A stretch of 64,000 nt of DNA from Gemmobacter aquarius (lineage in GTDB: Bacteria > Pseudomonadota > Alphaproteobacteria > Rhodobacterales > Rhodobacteraceae), in the NCBI RefSeq assembly GCF_003060865.1, contig NZ_CP028918.1, positions 2,034,001 to 2,098,000 of the forward strand. Reading direction: 5' to 3'. A program made the position numbers and the translations under genes. The notes below the pieces were generated by a model. It ran no database searches. It was not told where the DNA came from and saw only the letters and a list, made by a program, of their open reading frames with translations. Below, piece by piece: positions 1 through 9,628 of this stretch (its first letter is position 1; each line of letters starts with the position of its first letter).

Positions 1-203
1 AGCGCCACCCGCGTGCCCGCCTTGCGCCGCCGCTCCAAGAGCCCCGCTTCGGCCAGATCGCGCAGCGCGCGGTTGACAGTAGCCCGCGCCACGCCGAATT
101 CGACGGCCAGCGCCTCCTCGCCCGGGATCAGCGCGCCCGGCGCCCAATCGCGGGCGCGGATGCGGCGCAGCACCTCGGCCCTGACATCCTCCCACCCCGT
201 CAT
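1..203 (-). CDS. hutC: Histidine utilization repressor HutC, N-terminal part (GntR family)
   Basis: Only the first 67 codons are in the window; the gene runs off the left edge. The visible part is a GntR-type winged helix-turn-helix with the typical 'PGEEALAVEFGVARATVNRA' helix pair, followed by 'LLERRRKAGTRVA'. HutC proteins repress hut genes and are released by urocanate (family knowledge). The ATG overlaps the hutF stop (TGATG), so it is translationally coupled as the second gene of a leftward hutF-hutC unit. That position beside hutF and divergent from hutIHU is why HutC is preferred over another GntR regulator. The effector domain is not visible. Confidence 0.88.
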   Translation of the reverse strand, partial: MTGWEDVRAEVLRRIRARDWAPGALIPGEEALAVEFGVARATVNRALRDLAEAGLLERRRKAGTRVA

Positions 204-1585
204 CAGACGCGCTCGCGCAACCCGCGCATTACGGCGCGGAAACGGGCTTGGACGGCGTCACGGGCGATATGGCGCCCCCCCGTCACGATTTGCCGCCCAG
301 CCGACCACAGGTCAGTCACCAGACGGTCGTCGCCAGCAAAGACGAAAGCGTCGAGCAGATCGTCGCCCGCCAGCCCTTCAAGATGCAGATGGCCCGTATC
401 AAGTGCCACAAGGTCGGCCCACCGGCCCACCGCGATCCCCCCCGAAGCGCGGCCCGCCGCCTGCGCGCCGCCCGTGGCGGCGCCTTCGTAAAGCACGCGG
501 CCTGTCGAACGATCGGCAGTCGCCAGCACCGCGCGCCCCCGATCCTTCAGCCGCTGCGAGTATTCCAGCAGCCGCAATTCCTCGGTCAGCGAGATCCGCA
601 CGTTGCTGTCAGACCCCACGCCAAAGGCCCCGCCTGCCCCGAGGTATCGCGCCCCGTCGAAGATACCATCGCCAAGGTTCGCCTCGGTGATCGGGCAAAG
701 CCCCGCCACCGCTCCCGACCGCGCCAGCCCTTCCGTCTCGGCGGGCAGCATCTGGGTCGCGTGGATCGCGCACCAGCGGGCATCGACCGGCGCGTTGGCC
801 AGCAGCCACTCGACCGGCCGCGCGCCGGTATGGGCCAAGACCTCGTCCACCTCGGCCACCTGTTCGGCGACATGGATGTGCAGCGGCCCGCCAAGGCTTG
901 CCGCGAAACGCAAGCCGTCAGCCGTCACCGCCCGCAGCGAATGGGGCGCGGCACCCAGCACGGCATCGGCGGGCAAGGCGGATAGCGCCGTTTGCGCCCC
1001 CTGCCACAGCGCCCCAAACCGCCCCTCGTCACTTCCGAACCGCATCTGCCCCGGCCCTAGCGCCCGCCCGTCAAGGCCTCCGCGCTGGTACAATACCGGC
1101 AGAAGCGTCAGGCCAAAACCTGTCTCCTGCGCTGCCGACACAATGCGCCCCGCCATTTCGGCAGGGTCGGCATAGGGCGCGCCGTCCGGTTGGTGGTGCA
1201 GGTAATGGAACTCGGCCACCGCCGCATATCCCGCCTCGGCCATCTCGACCATGACCTGTGCGGCGATGGCTTGCACATCCTCGGGCGTCAACCGGTCAAG
1301 GAAACGGTACATCAGCGCGCGCCATGTCCAGAAGCTGTCAGCCGTGGCCCCTCGCCGTTCAGTCAACCCTGCCATGGCCCGCTGGAAGGCGTGCGAATGC
1401 AGGTTCACCGGCGCAGGCAGCAGGCAACCGACGCGGGCATCGGCGCGGGCATCGGCGGTGGCATCGGCGGGGGCATCGGCGGCGCGACCCGCCGCGACCG
1501 AAGCGATGCGGCCCGCCTCGATTTCGACGGTGACATCCTTGGCCCATCCGTCTGGAAGCAGCGCCGTTTCGGCATGGATACGCAT
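203..1585 (-). CDS. hutF: Formimidoylglutamate deiminase HutF
   Basis: 460 aa, a normal length for the family. It removes ammonia from N-formimino-L-glutamate to give N-formylglutamate, the five-step branch of histidine degradation. It is an amidohydrolase-fold enzyme with the N-terminal metal-binding motif NLHSHAFQ (His63 and His65) and further metal-site segments 'HIHVAEQ' and 'GSDSNVRI' in the C-terminal half. Residues about 35-51 form an Ala/Asp-rich stretch encoded by four 12-bp tandem units; this inserts a low-complexity linker just before the barrel and looks like local repeat expansion. It is divergent from hutI over a 71-bp promoter region and coupled to hutC. The next enzyme, HutG (formylglutamate amidohydrolase), is not seen in the window. 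Confidence 0.93.
   Translation of the reverse strand: MRIHAETALLPDGWAKDVTVEIEAGRIASVAAGRAADAPADATADARADARVGCLLPAPVNLHSHAFQRAMAGLTERRGATADSFWTWRALMYRFLDRLTPEDVQAIAAQVMVEMAEAGYAAVAEFHYLHHQPDGAPYADPAEMAGRIVSAAQETGFGLTLLPVLYQRGGLDGRALGPGQMRFGSDEGRFGALWQGAQTALSALPADAVLGAAPHSLRAVTADGLRFAASLGGPLHIHVAEQVAEVDEVLAHTGARPVEWLLANAPVDARWCAIHATQMLPAETEGLARSGAVAGLCPITEANLGDGIFDGARYLGAGGAFGVGSDSNVRISLTEELRLLEYSQRLKDRGRAVLATADRSTGRVLYEGAATGGAQAAGRASGGIAVGRWADLVALDTGHLHLEGLAGDDLLDAFVFAGDDRLVTDLWSAGRQIVTGGRHIARDAVQARFRAVMRGLRERV
1437..1484 (-). repeat. Four 12-bp tandem repeats inside hutF
   Basis: Four adjacent 12-bp units on the plus strand beginning gcatcggcg and varying in the last three bases. They are in frame and encode the ADA-x type linker at residues about 35-51 of HutF. 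Being a multiple of three, changes in copy number would not break the gene. Confidence 0.85.
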
Positions 1586-1596
1586 CGCAACCTCGC

Positions 1597-1626
1597 TTGA
1601 CTTGGGTCATTATGTGCAGACATAAT
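1597..1626 (+). promoter_or_regulatory. hutIHU promoter with candidate HutC operator
   Basis: A -35 hexamer TTGACT (1597-1602) and -10 hexamer CATAAT (1621-1626) are 18 bp apart. A perfect inverted repeat, attatgt-gcag-acataat (1609-1626), covers the -10 box. It lies between divergent hutF and hutI, where a HutC-type GntR repressor is expected to bind. Assigning it to HutC is inference. The upstream part, TTGACTTGGGTCAT, also resembles an FNR/CRP-type half-palindrome. Confidence 0.7.
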
Positions 1627-1656
1627 AATCCCAAGCATGGACATAAGGCAAGGCTC

Positions 1657-2853
1657 ATGGCGATTCTGCTGACCCATCTGACAGCGGCGACGATGCAGGG
1701 CGGATACGGGCTGATCCCCGACGCGGCGATGGTGGTGGACGAGGCTATCCGCTGGATCGGCCCCGCCACCGACCTGCCCGCCGCATACCGCGACCTGCCC
1801 GCCCACGCCCTGCAAGGCCGCCTTGTGACGCCCGCGCTGATCGACTGCCACACGCATATCGTCTTTGGCGGCACCCGCGCGGCCGAATTCGAACTGCGGC
1901 TGCAAGGTGCCAGCTACGAGGAAATCGCCCGTGCCGGTGGCGGGATACTTTCGACCGTAACCGCGACCCGAGCGGCATCGCTGGACGAACTGGTGGCGCA
2001 GGCCCTGCCCCGCCTCGATGCGATCCTCGCGCAAGGGGCCGGAACGGTCGAGGTGAAATCCGGCTACGGTCTGACCATCGAAGACGAGCTGAAACTCTTG
2101 CGCGGCGCCCGCCGCCTCGGCACGCTGCGCCCCGTTTCCATCATCACCACTCACCTCGCCGCCCATGCGATCCCGCCCGAATACAAGGGCCGCGCCGATG
2201 CCTATATCGACGAGGTGGCGATCCCCTCGCTGACTGCCGCCCATGCCGAAGGCTTGGTCGATGCGGTCGACGCCTTTTGCGAAGGCATCGCCTTTACGCC
2301 TTCGCAGGTGGACCGCCTGTTCCGCCACGCCCGCGCCCTTGGCCTGCCGGTCAAGCTGCATGCCGAACAACTCTCCGACCTTGGCGGAGCGGCGCTGGCC
2401 GCGCGCCACAACGCGCTTTCGGCCGACCATCTGGAATACCTGTCGCCCGCAGGCATCGCCGCCATGGCGCAAGCCGGAACCGTGGCCGTCATCCTGCCCG
2501 GCGCCTTTTACACCCTGCGCGAAACGCAAGCCCCGCCCATCACCGCCCTGCGGGCCGCTGGCGTGCCCATGGCTGTGGCCACCGATTGCAATCCGGGATC
2601 TTCGCCAATGACCTCGCTTCCCCTTGCGATGAACATGGCCTGCACCCTGTTCCGCCTGACGCCCGAGGAAGCACTTATGGGCACCACCGCCCACGCCGCC
2701 CGCGCCCTTGGCCTTTCCGATCGCGGCACGCTTGGCATCGGCCAACGCGCCGATCTCGCGGTCTGGGACGCCGCCCACCCCGCCGAACTGTCCTATCGCA
2801 TCGGGGCCGAGGCCCTGCATACCCGCATCATCGGAGGCCGCTTTGACGCCTGA
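1657..2853 (+). CDS. hutI: Imidazolonepropionase HutI
   Basis: 398 aa from the ATG at 1657, which has an aaggcaagg ribosome-binding site; an upstream in-frame ATG would fall inside the promoter and is rejected. It hydrolyses 4-imidazolone-5-propionate to N-formimino-L-glutamate. Visible features are the metal-binding motif [11 protein letters not shown] (His65 and His67), 'KLHAEQL' in the middle and '[10 protein letters not shown]' near residue 305, all typical of imidazolonepropionases. First gene of the rightward hutIHU operon; its last codons overlap the start of hutH. Confidence 0.95.
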   Translation: MAILLTHLTAATMQGGYGLIPDAAMVVDEAIRWIGPATDLPAAYRDLPAHALQGRLVTPALIDCHTHIVFGGTRAAEFELRLQGASYEEIARAGGGILSTVTATRAASLDELVAQALPRLDAILAQGAGTVEVKSGYGLTIEDELKLLRGARRLGTLRPVSIITTHLAAHAIPPEYKGRADAYIDEVAIPSLTAAHAEGLVDAVDAFCEGIAFTPSQVDRLFRHARALGLPVKLHAEQLSDLGGAALAARHNALSADHLEYLSPAGIAAMAQAGTVAVILPGAFYTLRETQAPPITALRAAGVPMAVATDCNPGSSPMTSLPLAMNMACTLFRLTPEEALMGTTAHAARALGLSDRGTLGIGQRADLAVWDAAHPAELSYRIGAEALHTRIIGGRFDA

Positions 2854-4372
2854 AATCCTGCACCCCGGAGCGACCACGCTTGCACAGCTCGAACGCCTTT
2901 ACCGAACCGAAGCGCCCGCCACTCTCGCCCCCGAAGCCCGCGTAGGGGTCGAAGCCGCCGCCGCCCGCATCGCCGCCGCTGCGGCTGGCAATGAAGCGGT
3001 CTACGGCGTGAACACCGGCTTTGGCAAACTCGCCTCGCTCAAGATCGCGGCCAAGGATACGGCGACGCTGCAAAGGAACCTGATCCTGTCGCATTGCTGC
3101 GGCGTGGGCGATGCGATGCCCCGCGCCGTGGCCCGCCTGATGATGGCGCTCAAGCTCCTCTCGCTCGGCCGTGGCGCATCCGGCGTGCGCTGGGAGGTGG
3201 TCGCCCTGATCGAAGCCATGCTCGCCCGTGGCGTGACCCCCGTCATACCGGCCCAAGGTTCGGTCGGCGCATCGGGCGATCTTGCCCCCCTCGCACATAT
3301 GGCCGCCGCCATGATCGGCGCGGGCGAGGCCGAGTTCGCAGGTCAGGTAAAGCCCGCCGCCCAAGTCCTTGCCGAAGCAGGGCTTGCCCCCGTCACGCTG
3401 GGCCCGAAAGAGGGGCTTGCCCTGATCAACGGTACGCAGTTTTCCACCGCCTATGCGCTGACGGGCCTGTTCGACGCATGGCGCATGGCGCAGTCGGCTC
3501 TTGTCGTCTCGGCCCTGTCGACCGACGCGGTCATGGGCTCGACCGCCCCCCTGCATCCCGAAATCCACACCCTTCGCGGCCATGCGGGGCAGATCGAGGC
3601 GGCACACACCCTGCGCGCCCTGCTCGACGGATCGGTGATCCGCGAAAGCCATGTGACGGGCGATACCCGCGTGCAAGACCCCTATTGCATCCGCTGCCAG
3701 CCGCAGGTGACGGGGGCCGCAATGGACGTTCTGCGCCAAGCCGCCCGCACGCTGGAAATAGAGGCCAACGCCGCCACAGACAATCCGTTGGTGCTGTCGG
3801 ACGGGCAGATCGTGTCTGGCGGAAACTTCCACGCCGAACCGGTGGGCTTTGCCGCCGACATGACGGCACTTGCCATCAGCGAGATCGGCGCCATCGCCCA
3901 ACGCCGCGTAGCGCTGATGGTCGACCCCACACTTTCCTTCGACCTGCCGCCTTTCCTGACCCCCAACCCCGGCCTCAACTCGGGCCTGATGATAGCCGAG
4001 GTCACGACCGCCGCCTTGATGAGCGAGAACAAGCACCTCGCCCATCCCACGGTGATCGACTCCACCCCCACATCGGCAAACCAAGAAGACCACGTCAGCA
4101 TGGCCGCCCATGGCGCGCGCCGCCTTGCCCGCATGAACACGAACCTTTCGGTCATCCTCGGGGTCGAGGCTCTCTGCGCCGCCCAAGGCGTGGAATTCCG
4201 CGCTCCGCTCACCACATCGGCCCCGCTGCAACGTGTGCTCGCACGTCTGCGCGTCGATGTGGCCACCCTTGGCGACGACCGCTACCTCGCCCCCGACCTG
4301 AACGCCGCCGCCCGCCTGATCGCCACGGGCGAGCTTGCCGCCGCCGCCGCCATCCCCCTTCCCGCATTGTGA
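2843..4372 (+). CDS. hutH: Histidine ammonia-lyase HutH
   Basis: 509 aa from a TTG start at 2843 with ggagg five bases upstream; this start overlaps the end of hutI by 11 bp and gives the normal family length. It deaminates L-histidine to urocanate. The MIO prosthetic-group tripeptide Ala143-Ser144-Gly145 (GASGDLAPL) is present, almost exactly where it lies in characterised enzymes. Other family segments are '[11 protein letters not shown]' near residue 54, '[10 protein letters not shown]' and 'QEDHVSMA' near the C-terminal third. hutU follows after 8 bp. Confidence 0.95.
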   Translation: MTPEILHPGATTLAQLERLYRTEAPATLAPEARVGVEAAAARIAAAAAGNEAVYGVNTGFGKLASLKIAAKDTATLQRNLILSHCCGVGDAMPRAVARLMMALKLLSLGRGASGVRWEVVALIEAMLARGVTPVIPAQGSVGASGDLAPLAHMAAAMIGAGEAEFAGQVKPAAQVLAEAGLAPVTLGPKEGLALINGTQFSTAYALTGLFDAWRMAQSALVVSALSTDAVMGSTAPLHPEIHTLRGHAGQIEAAHTLRALLDGSVIRESHVTGDTRVQDPYCIRCQPQVTGAAMDVLRQAARTLEIEANAATDNPLVLSDGQIVSGGNFHAEPVGFAADMTALAISEIGAIAQRRVALMVDPTLSFDLPPFLTPNPGLNSGLMIAEVTTAALMSENKHLAHPTVIDSTPTSANQEDHVSMAAHGARRLARMNTNLSVILGVEALCAAQGVEFRAPLTTSAPLQRVLARLRVDVATLGDDRYLAPDLNAAARLIATGELAAAAAIPLPAL

Positions 4373-4380
4373 GGCCCCCG

Positions 4381-6063
4381 ATGAACAAGCGCCACAACAC
4401 CCGCGACATCTTCCCCGCCACCGGAACCGAGATCACCGCCAAAAGCTGGCTGACCGAGGCCCCGATGCGGATGCTGATGAACAACCTGCACCCCGATGTC
4501 GCCGAAAACCCGCATGAGCTGGTGGTTTACGGCGGCATCGGGCGGGCGGCGCGGACATGGGAGGATTTCGACCGCATCGTCGCCACGCTGAAGACACTGG
4601 AAGACGACGAAACCCTGCTGGTGCAATCGGGCAAACCCGTGGGCGTGTTCCGCACCCACAAAGACGCACCCCGCGTGCTGATCGCCAACTCGAACCTCGT
4701 GCCGCATTGGGCGACATGGGATCACTTCAACGAACTCGATAAGAAGGGCCTCGCGATGTATGGCCAGATGACCGCCGGGTCATGGATCTACATCGGCACC
4801 CAAGGCATCGTGCAGGGCACCTATGAAACCTTTGCCGAAGCCGGCCGCCAGCATTACGGCGGCTCGCTGACGGGGCGCTGGATCCTGACCGGGGGCTTGG
4901 GCGGCATGGGCGGCGCGCAACCGCTTGCCGCCGTGATGGCCGGTGCCTGCTGCCTTGCGGTGGAATGCGACGAGACGCGGATCGATTTTCGTATCCGCAC
5001 CAGATACCTGGACGCCAAAGCCCACACGCTGGATGAAGCGCTGGCGTTGATCGCAGGCTGGACCGCAAAGGGCGATGCGAAATCGGTCGGCCTTGTCGGC
5101 AACGCCGCCGACATCTTCCCCGAACTCGTCGCCCGCATGAAGGCAGGCGGACCCCGCCCCGACATCGTCACCGACCAGACCTCGGCCCACGACCCGCTGC
5201 ACGGCTACCTGCCGCAGGGCTGGAGCGTGGGCGAATGGCGCGCCAAGCAGGAAACCGACCCCAAGGCGGTGGAACGCGCCGCCCGCGCCAGCATGCGCGC
5301 CCATGTGGCGGCGATGGTCGATTTCTGGAACGCAGGTGTTCCCACGCTCGATTACGGCAACAACATCCGGCAGGTCGCGCAGGACGAGGGTCTGGAAAAC
5401 GCCTTCGCCTTCCCCGGTTTCGTGCCCGCCTATATCCGCCCGCTGTTCTGCCGCGGCATCGGCCCGTTCCGCTGGGTGGCACTGTCCGGCGACCCCGAGG
5501 ATATCCGCAAAACCGACGCCGCGATGAAGCGCCTGTTCCCCGAAAACCAGCACCTGCACCGCTGGCTCGACATGGCGGGCGAACGCATCGCCTTTCAGGG
5601 CCTGCCCGCCCGCATCTGTTGGATCGGACTCGGCGACCGTCATCGCGCGGGCCTGATGTTCAACGAGATGGTGGCAAGCGGAGAACTCAAAGCCCCCATC
5701 GTCATCGGCCGCGACCACCTCGACAGCGGTTCGGTCGCCTCGCCCAACCGCGAGACCGAGGCGATGAAAGACGGCTCCGACGCCGTATCGGACTGGCCGC
5801 TCCTGAACGCGCTTCTGAACACCGCCAGCGGTGCGACATGGGTATCGTTGCATCACGGCGGCGGGGTGGGCATGGGGTTCAGCCAGCATTCTGGCATGGT
5901 CATCGTGGCAGACGGCACACCCGACGCCGCCCGCCGCCTGAACAATGTGCTCTGGAACGATCCCGCCACAGGCGTCATGCGCCACGCCGATGCTGGCTAC
6001 GACATCGCCACCGACCACGCGAAAGAGATGGGGTTGCGACTGCCGGGCATCCTCGGCAACTGA
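4381..6063 (+). CDS. hutU: Urocanate hydratase HutU
   Basis: 560 aa, close to the usual 555-560. It converts urocanate to 4-imidazolone-5-propionate using tightly bound NAD. The glycine-rich segment [10 protein letters not shown] lies near residues 171-180, and Cys413 in '[14 protein letters not shown]' corresponds to the catalytic cysteine region of urocanases. The ATG at 4381 follows gaggcccccg; longer in-frame extensions upstream lie inside hutH and are not credible. It is the last recognisable hut gene in the rightward unit. A GC-rich hairpin follows about 40 bp downstream. Confidence 0.95.
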   Translation: MNKRHNTRDIFPATGTEITAKSWLTEAPMRMLMNNLHPDVAENPHELVVYGGIGRAARTWEDFDRIVATLKTLEDDETLLVQSGKPVGVFRTHKDAPRVLIANSNLVPHWATWDHFNELDKKGLAMYGQMTAGSWIYIGTQGIVQGTYETFAEAGRQHYGGSLTGRWILTGGLGGMGGAQPLAAVMAGACCLAVECDETRIDFRIRTRYLDAKAHTLDEALALIAGWTAKGDAKSVGLVGNAADIFPELVARMKAGGPRPDIVTDQTSAHDPLHGYLPQGWSVGEWRAKQETDPKAVERAARASMRAHVAAMVDFWNAGVPTLDYGNNIRQVAQDEGLENAFAFPGFVPAYIRPLFCRGIGPFRWVALSGDPEDIRKTDAAMKRLFPENQHLHRWLDMAGERIAFQGLPARICWIGLGDRHRAGLMFNEMVASGELKAPIVIGRDHLDSGSVASPNRETEAMKDGSDAVSDWPLLNALLNTASGATWVSLHHGGGVGMGFSQHSGMVIVADGTPDAARRLNNVLWNDPATGVMRHADAGYDIATDHAKEMGLRLPGILGN

Positions 6064-6080
6064 TCCGCATTTTCTGTCCG

Positions 6081-6123
6081 CAAATATCCCGCGGGGGGTG
6101 CGGGGGGGCGCGAAGCCCCCCGC
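6081..6123. terminator. Dispersed caaatatcc / ggggg-gcgaa-ccccc hairpin element (copy 1)
   Basis: The element starts with caaatatcccgcgg and ends in a hairpin with a G-rich arm, loop gcgaa and C-rich arm (about 6100-6123). It sits just after hutU. Related copies occur at 27611-27667, 33446-33496 (inverted) and 39651-39704, always between genes. A transcription-terminating or mRNA-stabilising role is inferred from position; no U-tract follows. Confidence 0.6.
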
Positions 6124-6149
6124 CTCACCGCCAGACAAAGGTGCCACGC

Positions 6150-6803
6150 ATGCATTACTCCCCCGGCCAAGAGCCCTGCCCGCTTCCCTTCTCGCCCTTC
6201 AAATCCTGCACGGTGCCGCGCCCGATCGGCTGGTTGTCGACCATCTCGAAAGACGGCAAACCCAACCTCGCGCCCTATAGCCAATGGCAGAACCTGTCCT
6301 TCGACCCGCCGATGGTGATGTTCGCCGCGAACCCCTATTCCGACGGCCGCCGCAAACATACCGTGATCAATGCCGAAGAAACGGGCTGGTTCGTCTGGAA
6401 CATGGCGACCTATGACCTGCGCGAAGCGGTCAACATCTCTTCGATGGAATGGCCCGAAGGCGTGGACGAATTCGAAAAGGCGGGCGTGACAAAGGCGCCC
6501 TGCCTCGACGCCCCCGGCCCGCGCGTGGCCGAAAGCCCCGCGCATTTCGAATGCCGCTACCTTACGACCCACCGGCTGAAGGGCAACTCGAACCACGGCT
6601 GGGTCGATGTGGTCTACGGCGAGGTGACCCGCATCCACGTCAAGGACGAGGTGATAAAGCCCGACGGCAAGATCGACATTCCGCTGATCCGTCCGCTCGC
6701 ACGGTTGGGCTATTACGATTACACCAGCATTACCGAAACCTTCGAGATGCGGATTCCCGGTGCTACCGGCGCAGCAGCGGCGGGGCTGGAAGGCAAGGCC
6801 TGA
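6150..6803 (+). CDS. Flavin reductase family protein (FMN-binding split barrel)
   Basis: 217 aa. The N-terminal half carries the flavin-reductase pattern 'VPRPIGWLSTISKDGKPNLA' followed by a 'YSQWQNLSFDPPMVMFA' segment. Proteins of this family bind FMN in a split barrel and supply reduced flavin or act as small oxidoreductases; the substrate is not deducible. It lies 86 bp after hutU on the same strand but is separated from it by a hairpin, so it may form its own unit. Three AT-rich palindromes follow. The family is clear, the specific role is not. Confidence 0.8.
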   Translation: MHYSPGQEPCPLPFSPFKSCTVPRPIGWLSTISKDGKPNLAPYSQWQNLSFDPPMVMFAANPYSDGRRKHTVINAEETGWFVWNMATYDLREAVNISSMEWPEGVDEFEKAGVTKAPCLDAPGPRVAESPAHFECRYLTTHRLKGNSNHGWVDVVYGEVTRIHVKDEVIKPDGKIDIPLIRPLARLGYYDYTSITETFEMRIPGATGAAAAGLEGKA

Positions 6804-6808
6804 CATCA

Positions 6809-6832
6809 CGGGAATTTTCTAGAAAATTCCCG
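6809..6832. repeat. Perfect AT-rich palindrome 1
   Basis: A 24-bp perfect palindrome whose left arm is cgggaattttct. It lies six bases after the flavin-reductase stop codon and is the first of three consecutive inverted repeats. AT-rich arms in a GC-rich genome suggest a terminator or protein-binding repeat. Confidence 0.75.
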
Positions 6833-6861
6833 TCGCCCCCAGACCGCCCCCTGCTGCAGGC

Positions 6862-6886
6862 CAAGAGTTTTCGACGAAAACTCTTG
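6862..6886. repeat. AT-rich inverted repeat 2
   Basis: Arms caagagttttcg and cgaaaactcttg separated by one base. It is the second of three adjacent inverted repeats in the 115-bp gap between convergent genes. Confidence 0.75.
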
Positions 6887-6891
6887 TCTTC

Positions 6892-6924
6892 GCCTGAAAA
6901 ATCTTCGGCGAAGATTTTTCAGGC
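6892..6924. repeat. AT-rich inverted repeat 3, overlapping the PHP gene end
   Basis: Arms gcctgaaaaatcttcg and cgaagatttttcaggc with a one-base loop. The right arm contains the stop codon of the leftward PHP gene, so the last codons of that gene are part of the hairpin. It probably serves as a bidirectional terminator with repeats 1 and 2. Confidence 0.75.
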
Positions 6925-7869
6925 GTGGCGCGGGTTACCGCCCGCCACATCGCGCCAGAACGGGTTCGACCACGCCCGCTTGCCCGCGGCATCGATCACC
7001 GAAACACGCAGCCAGGGGCTGTTGAGCAACCGGTCGAGCGGAACTTCGGTGCGGGTCATAGAATGGCCGTGCACGCCCTTTGCCCCTGTGCCCCAGCCCT
7101 GCACGATCACCGACCCGACCGCGCTGCTTTCGACGATGACGCGGTCACCCTCGACCCGCACATCGCGCAGCTCCGGCCCTTGGGTGGAATAGAATTCCCC
7201 CCGTTTCAGCGCGGCCAGCAAAGCGCCCGGTTCGTTCTCTTCCGATTTGACCATGACCCAACCACCGAAATGGTCAGGTTCCGAGAAATGCGCGTCATCG
7301 GTCGCGATCATGCTCAGCCTGCGCCCTTCGGTCAGCAACAGGTCGGCGATGGCAAAGCCGTCGGGGCGGTCGCATCCGGTGGCGCAGCCGTGATTATAGA
7401 CTTCGACCGCATGGGCGGCGGTGACGGCTCGCGCATCGGCCAGCGTCAGGCCCGACCACTGCGGATGGGCGATGGCGACAAAGGCGCCGGCGGCCACGGC
7501 GCGCTCGGCGATTTCGGCGGCGGTTTCCTGATCGGGGCGCGGCACGAAATCGGGGCTGTTCGACGGCGCGAAATCCGCAGGCAGGCCCACGGCAAGAATG
7601 TGCCACAACTCGCCATTCGCCATCGCACCGGAATGGAGTTCGGCACCGAGAATCGTGGTGAACCCTGCCGTGCGGTAGGGCACGGTGTCGACGATCGGAT
7701 AGCCCCAGCGCCCGACGAAATGGTCGGTCAGCGCCAGAAAATCATAGCCCTCGGCGTGATAGCGGCGGCACACTTCCTCGGGAGGGAGCACGCCGTCCGA
7801 GCGTGTCGAGTGGGTGTGCAGATTGCCGCGCCAGAAGCGGCCGGGGGCGGTAAAGGTGGAAAGGCGCAT
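6919..7869 (-). CDS. PHP-domain metal-dependent phosphoesterase
   Basis: 316 aa from the ATG at 7869, which has GGAG seven bases upstream. PHP-domain motifs are visible: NLHTHSTRSDG near residues 16-26, 'LALTDH' near 47-52, 'IAHPQWSG' and 'ATDDAH', giving the usual set of metal-binding His and Asp residues. PHP enzymes hydrolyse phosphoesters such as nucleotides; the substrate here is unknown. The C-terminal 90 residues resemble the beta-rich tail of CehA-like PHP proteins. It is divergent from the flavin reductase gene at 8000. Confidence 0.8.
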   Translation of the reverse strand: MRLSTFTAPGRFWRGNLHTHSTRSDGVLPPEEVCRRYHAEGYDFLALTDHFVGRWGYPIVDTVPYRTAGFTTILGAELHSGAMANGELWHILAVGLPADFAPSNSPDFVPRPDQETAAEIAERAVAAGAFVAIAHPQWSGLTLADARAVTAAHAVEVYNHGCATGCDRPDGFAIADLLLTEGRRLSMIATDDAHFSEPDHFGGWVMVKSEENEPGALLAALKRGEFYSTQGPELRDVRVEGDRVIVESSAVGSVIVQGWGTGAKGVHGHSMTRTEVPLDRLLNSPWLRVSVIDAAGKRAWSNPFWRDVAGGNPRHA

Positions 7870-7999
7870 CCGAGTCTCCGTTTGGTCATGGCGCAGCCTA
7901 ACCATAGCCGTGCAACAGTCCAGAGACGCCTTGCCCATTGCCGCCGCGCCGATTTCCCTTATGTCAGGCGGCAGGTGCGGTAACGACAGGAGTGACGGC

Positions 8000-8506
8000 A
8001 TGGACCATGCGACCCAGACGGCAGAGTTCACCCCCGGCGCGTCCGACCCCCGCCTTTTGCGCGACGCGCTCGGGCGTTTCGCCACCGGCGTCACGGTCAT
8101 CACCTGCCAGACGGAAAACGGCCCCGTCGGCATCACCGCCAACAGCTTCGCCTCGGTCTCGCTCGACCCGGCGCTGGTCTTGTGGTCGATCGCGCGCAGC
8201 TCTTCGCGCTACGGGGCTTTTGCCACAGCGCATGGCTTCGCCATTCACATCCTCGCGCAGGACGAACGTGATCTTGCCGCGCGCTTCGCCAAGGCTGGCG
8301 CGGGCTTTGACGGCCTGCCCGTCAGCACGGGACAGGGAGGTGCGCCGCTGATCGCAGACACGCTCGCGCGCTTCGACTGCACGCTGCATGCGGCGGTCGA
8401 TGGCGGCGACCACGTGATCCTGCTCGGCCGCGTCCTCTCGGCAAGTTTCCGTGACGGCGCGCCGCTTGTCTTTGCCAAAGGCCATTACGGCAGTTTCGCG
8501 GCGTAA
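8000..8506 (+). CDS. Flavin reductase family protein (HpaC-like)
   Basis: 168 aa, the length of short-chain flavin reductases. 'RDALGRFATGVTVITC' and 'GITANSFASVSLDPALVLWSI' are the hallmark N-terminal segments of HpaC/RutF-type NAD(P)H:flavin oxidoreductases, which feed reduced FMN or FAD to two-component monooxygenases. No monooxygenase gene is adjacent, so its partner is unknown. The start is supported by aggag at 7988-7992. It is divergent from the PHP gene and followed 55 bp later by the ArsR regulator. Confidence 0.82.
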   Translation: MDHATQTAEFTPGASDPRLLRDALGRFATGVTVITCQTENGPVGITANSFASVSLDPALVLWSIARSSSRYGAFATAHGFAIHILAQDERDLAARFAKAGAGFDGLPVSTGQGGAPLIADTLARFDCTLHAAVDGGDHVILLGRVLSASFRDGAPLVFAKGHYGSFAA

Positions 8507-8561
8507 GCCTCGCCTGCCGCACAAGCCCATGCTAGCCTGCGACCGACCCGAGGACCGCACG

Positions 8562-8897
8562 ATGTCGAACCAAGCGATTTCCGACCCCGACCTTCACGCC
8601 TCGGCCGAGGCGATGCTCGCCCGTGCGACCGATGCCGCAGCCTTCCTGAAAGCCCTGTCGCACGAGGGGCGGCTGATGATCCTGTGCCATCTTGCATCGG
8701 GCGAGAAATCGGTGACGGAACTTGAACGCCTGCTCGCCTCGCGTCAGGCGGCGGTCAGCCAGCAATTGGCGCGGCTACGGCTCGAGGGGCTGGTGTCGTC
8801 GCGGCGCGACGGCAAGACGATCTTTTACAGCATCGAAGACCCCAAGGTGCGCCGCACCATCGCGCTGGTCTACGACATGTTCTGCAAGGACGACTAA
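8562..8897 (+). CDS. ArsR-family repressor of the SqrR/BigR (persulfide-sensing) type
   Basis: 111 aa with a winged helix-turn-helix (recognition segment near '[19 protein letters not shown]', residues 60-78). It has only two cysteines, Cys42 in 'MILCHL' and Cys108 four residues from the C-terminus. These match the positions of the cysteine pair that forms a tetrasulfide or disulfide in SqrR (Rhodobacter) and BigR, sensors that derepress sulfide-handling genes. No metal-binding ArsR motif (ELCVCD) is present. A sulfide-detoxification operon lies 15 kb away at 23.9-26.1 kb and is a plausible target (inference). Confidence 0.82.
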   Translation: MSNQAISDPDLHASAEAMLARATDAAAFLKALSHEGRLMILCHLASGEKSVTELERLLASRQAAVSQQLARLRLEGLVSSRRDGKTIFYSIEDPKVRRTIALVYDMFCKDD

Positions 8898-9628
8898 CCG
8901 CGCCCGATAAAGGGCATGTCGCGGGCCATGATCGTCATGAAGGGCACGTTGACTGACAGGGGAAGCCCCGCCATGTGCAGCACCGCCTCGGCGACATGGG
9001 CCACATCCATCAGCGGTTCCACCCGCACCTGTCCGTCGGCCTGCGCGACACCCTTCGGGAAAGCCGCCGCCATCGCTGTCGCGGCATTGCCGATGTCGAT
9101 CTGCCCGCAGGCGATGTCATAGCGCCGCCCGTCAAGACCGAGCGTCCGCGTCAGCCCCGTCACCGCATGTTTCGACATGGTATAGGGCACCGACCCCGGT
9201 CGCGGCACATGGGCCGAGATCGAGCCATTGTTGATGATCCGCCCGCCTTGCGGGTCTTGCCGCCGCATCAGGCCAAAGGCGGCGCGGGCGCACAGGAACA
9301 TGCCGGTGATGTTCACGCCCGAAAGCTGCAACCAGTCCTCGACCGCGATCTTGTCTATCGGGGCTGCGGGCAGCGACTGGCCTGCGTTGTTGAACAACAC
9401 ATCCAGCCGTCCGAATTCGGCAGCCACCCGCCCGAAGGCCGCATCGACCTGTCCCGCATCCGTCACATCGCAAGGCAGCACCAGCGCCTCGCGCCCGCCT
9501 GCTGTTTCCGCCAGCGCCGCCTCGCGCCGACCAAGCAGGGCCACCCGCCAGCCCGCATTCAGGAAAGCGTCAGCCGTGGCGCGTCCGATGCCGCTGCCTG
9601 CGCCGGTGATCAGGATGGTCTGGGTCAT
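8894..9628 (-). CDS. Short-chain dehydrogenase/reductase
   Basis: 244 aa, classical SDR length. The cofactor-binding glycine motif '[10 protein letters not shown]' is at residues 8-17, followed by 'NNAG' and the catalytic 'YTMSK'. The substrate is unknown. The ATG overlaps the stop codon of the upstream glycosyltransferase (ATGA), so it is translated as the last gene of a leftward FkbM-GT4-SDR unit. This raises the possibility that it acts on a sugar or a glycan precursor, but the family is too broad to be sure. Its end overlaps the ArsR gene end by 4 bp. Confidence 0.8.
   Translation of the reverse strand: MTQTILITGAGSGIGRATADAFLNAGWRVALLGRREAALAETAGGREALVLPCDVTDAGQVDAAFGRVAAEFGRLDVLFNNAGQSLPAAPIDKIAVEDWLQLSGVNITGMFLCARAAFGLMRRQDPQGGRIINNGSISAHVPRPGSVPYTMSKHAVTGLTRTLGLDGRRYDIACGQIDIGNAATAMAAAFPKGVAQADGQVRVEPLMDVAHVAEAVLHMAGLPLSVNVPFMTIMARDMPFIGRG

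Noticed and set aside
1405..2877. Long leftward open frame of 490 codons opposite hutI
   Set aside because: It is a shadow of the GC-rich hutI and hutF genes; its composition is low-complexity Gly/Arg/His and it has no family pattern.
2828..4231. Leftward frame of 467 codons inside hutH
   Set aside because: Antisense shadow of hutH, which has a complete MIO motif and a good start.
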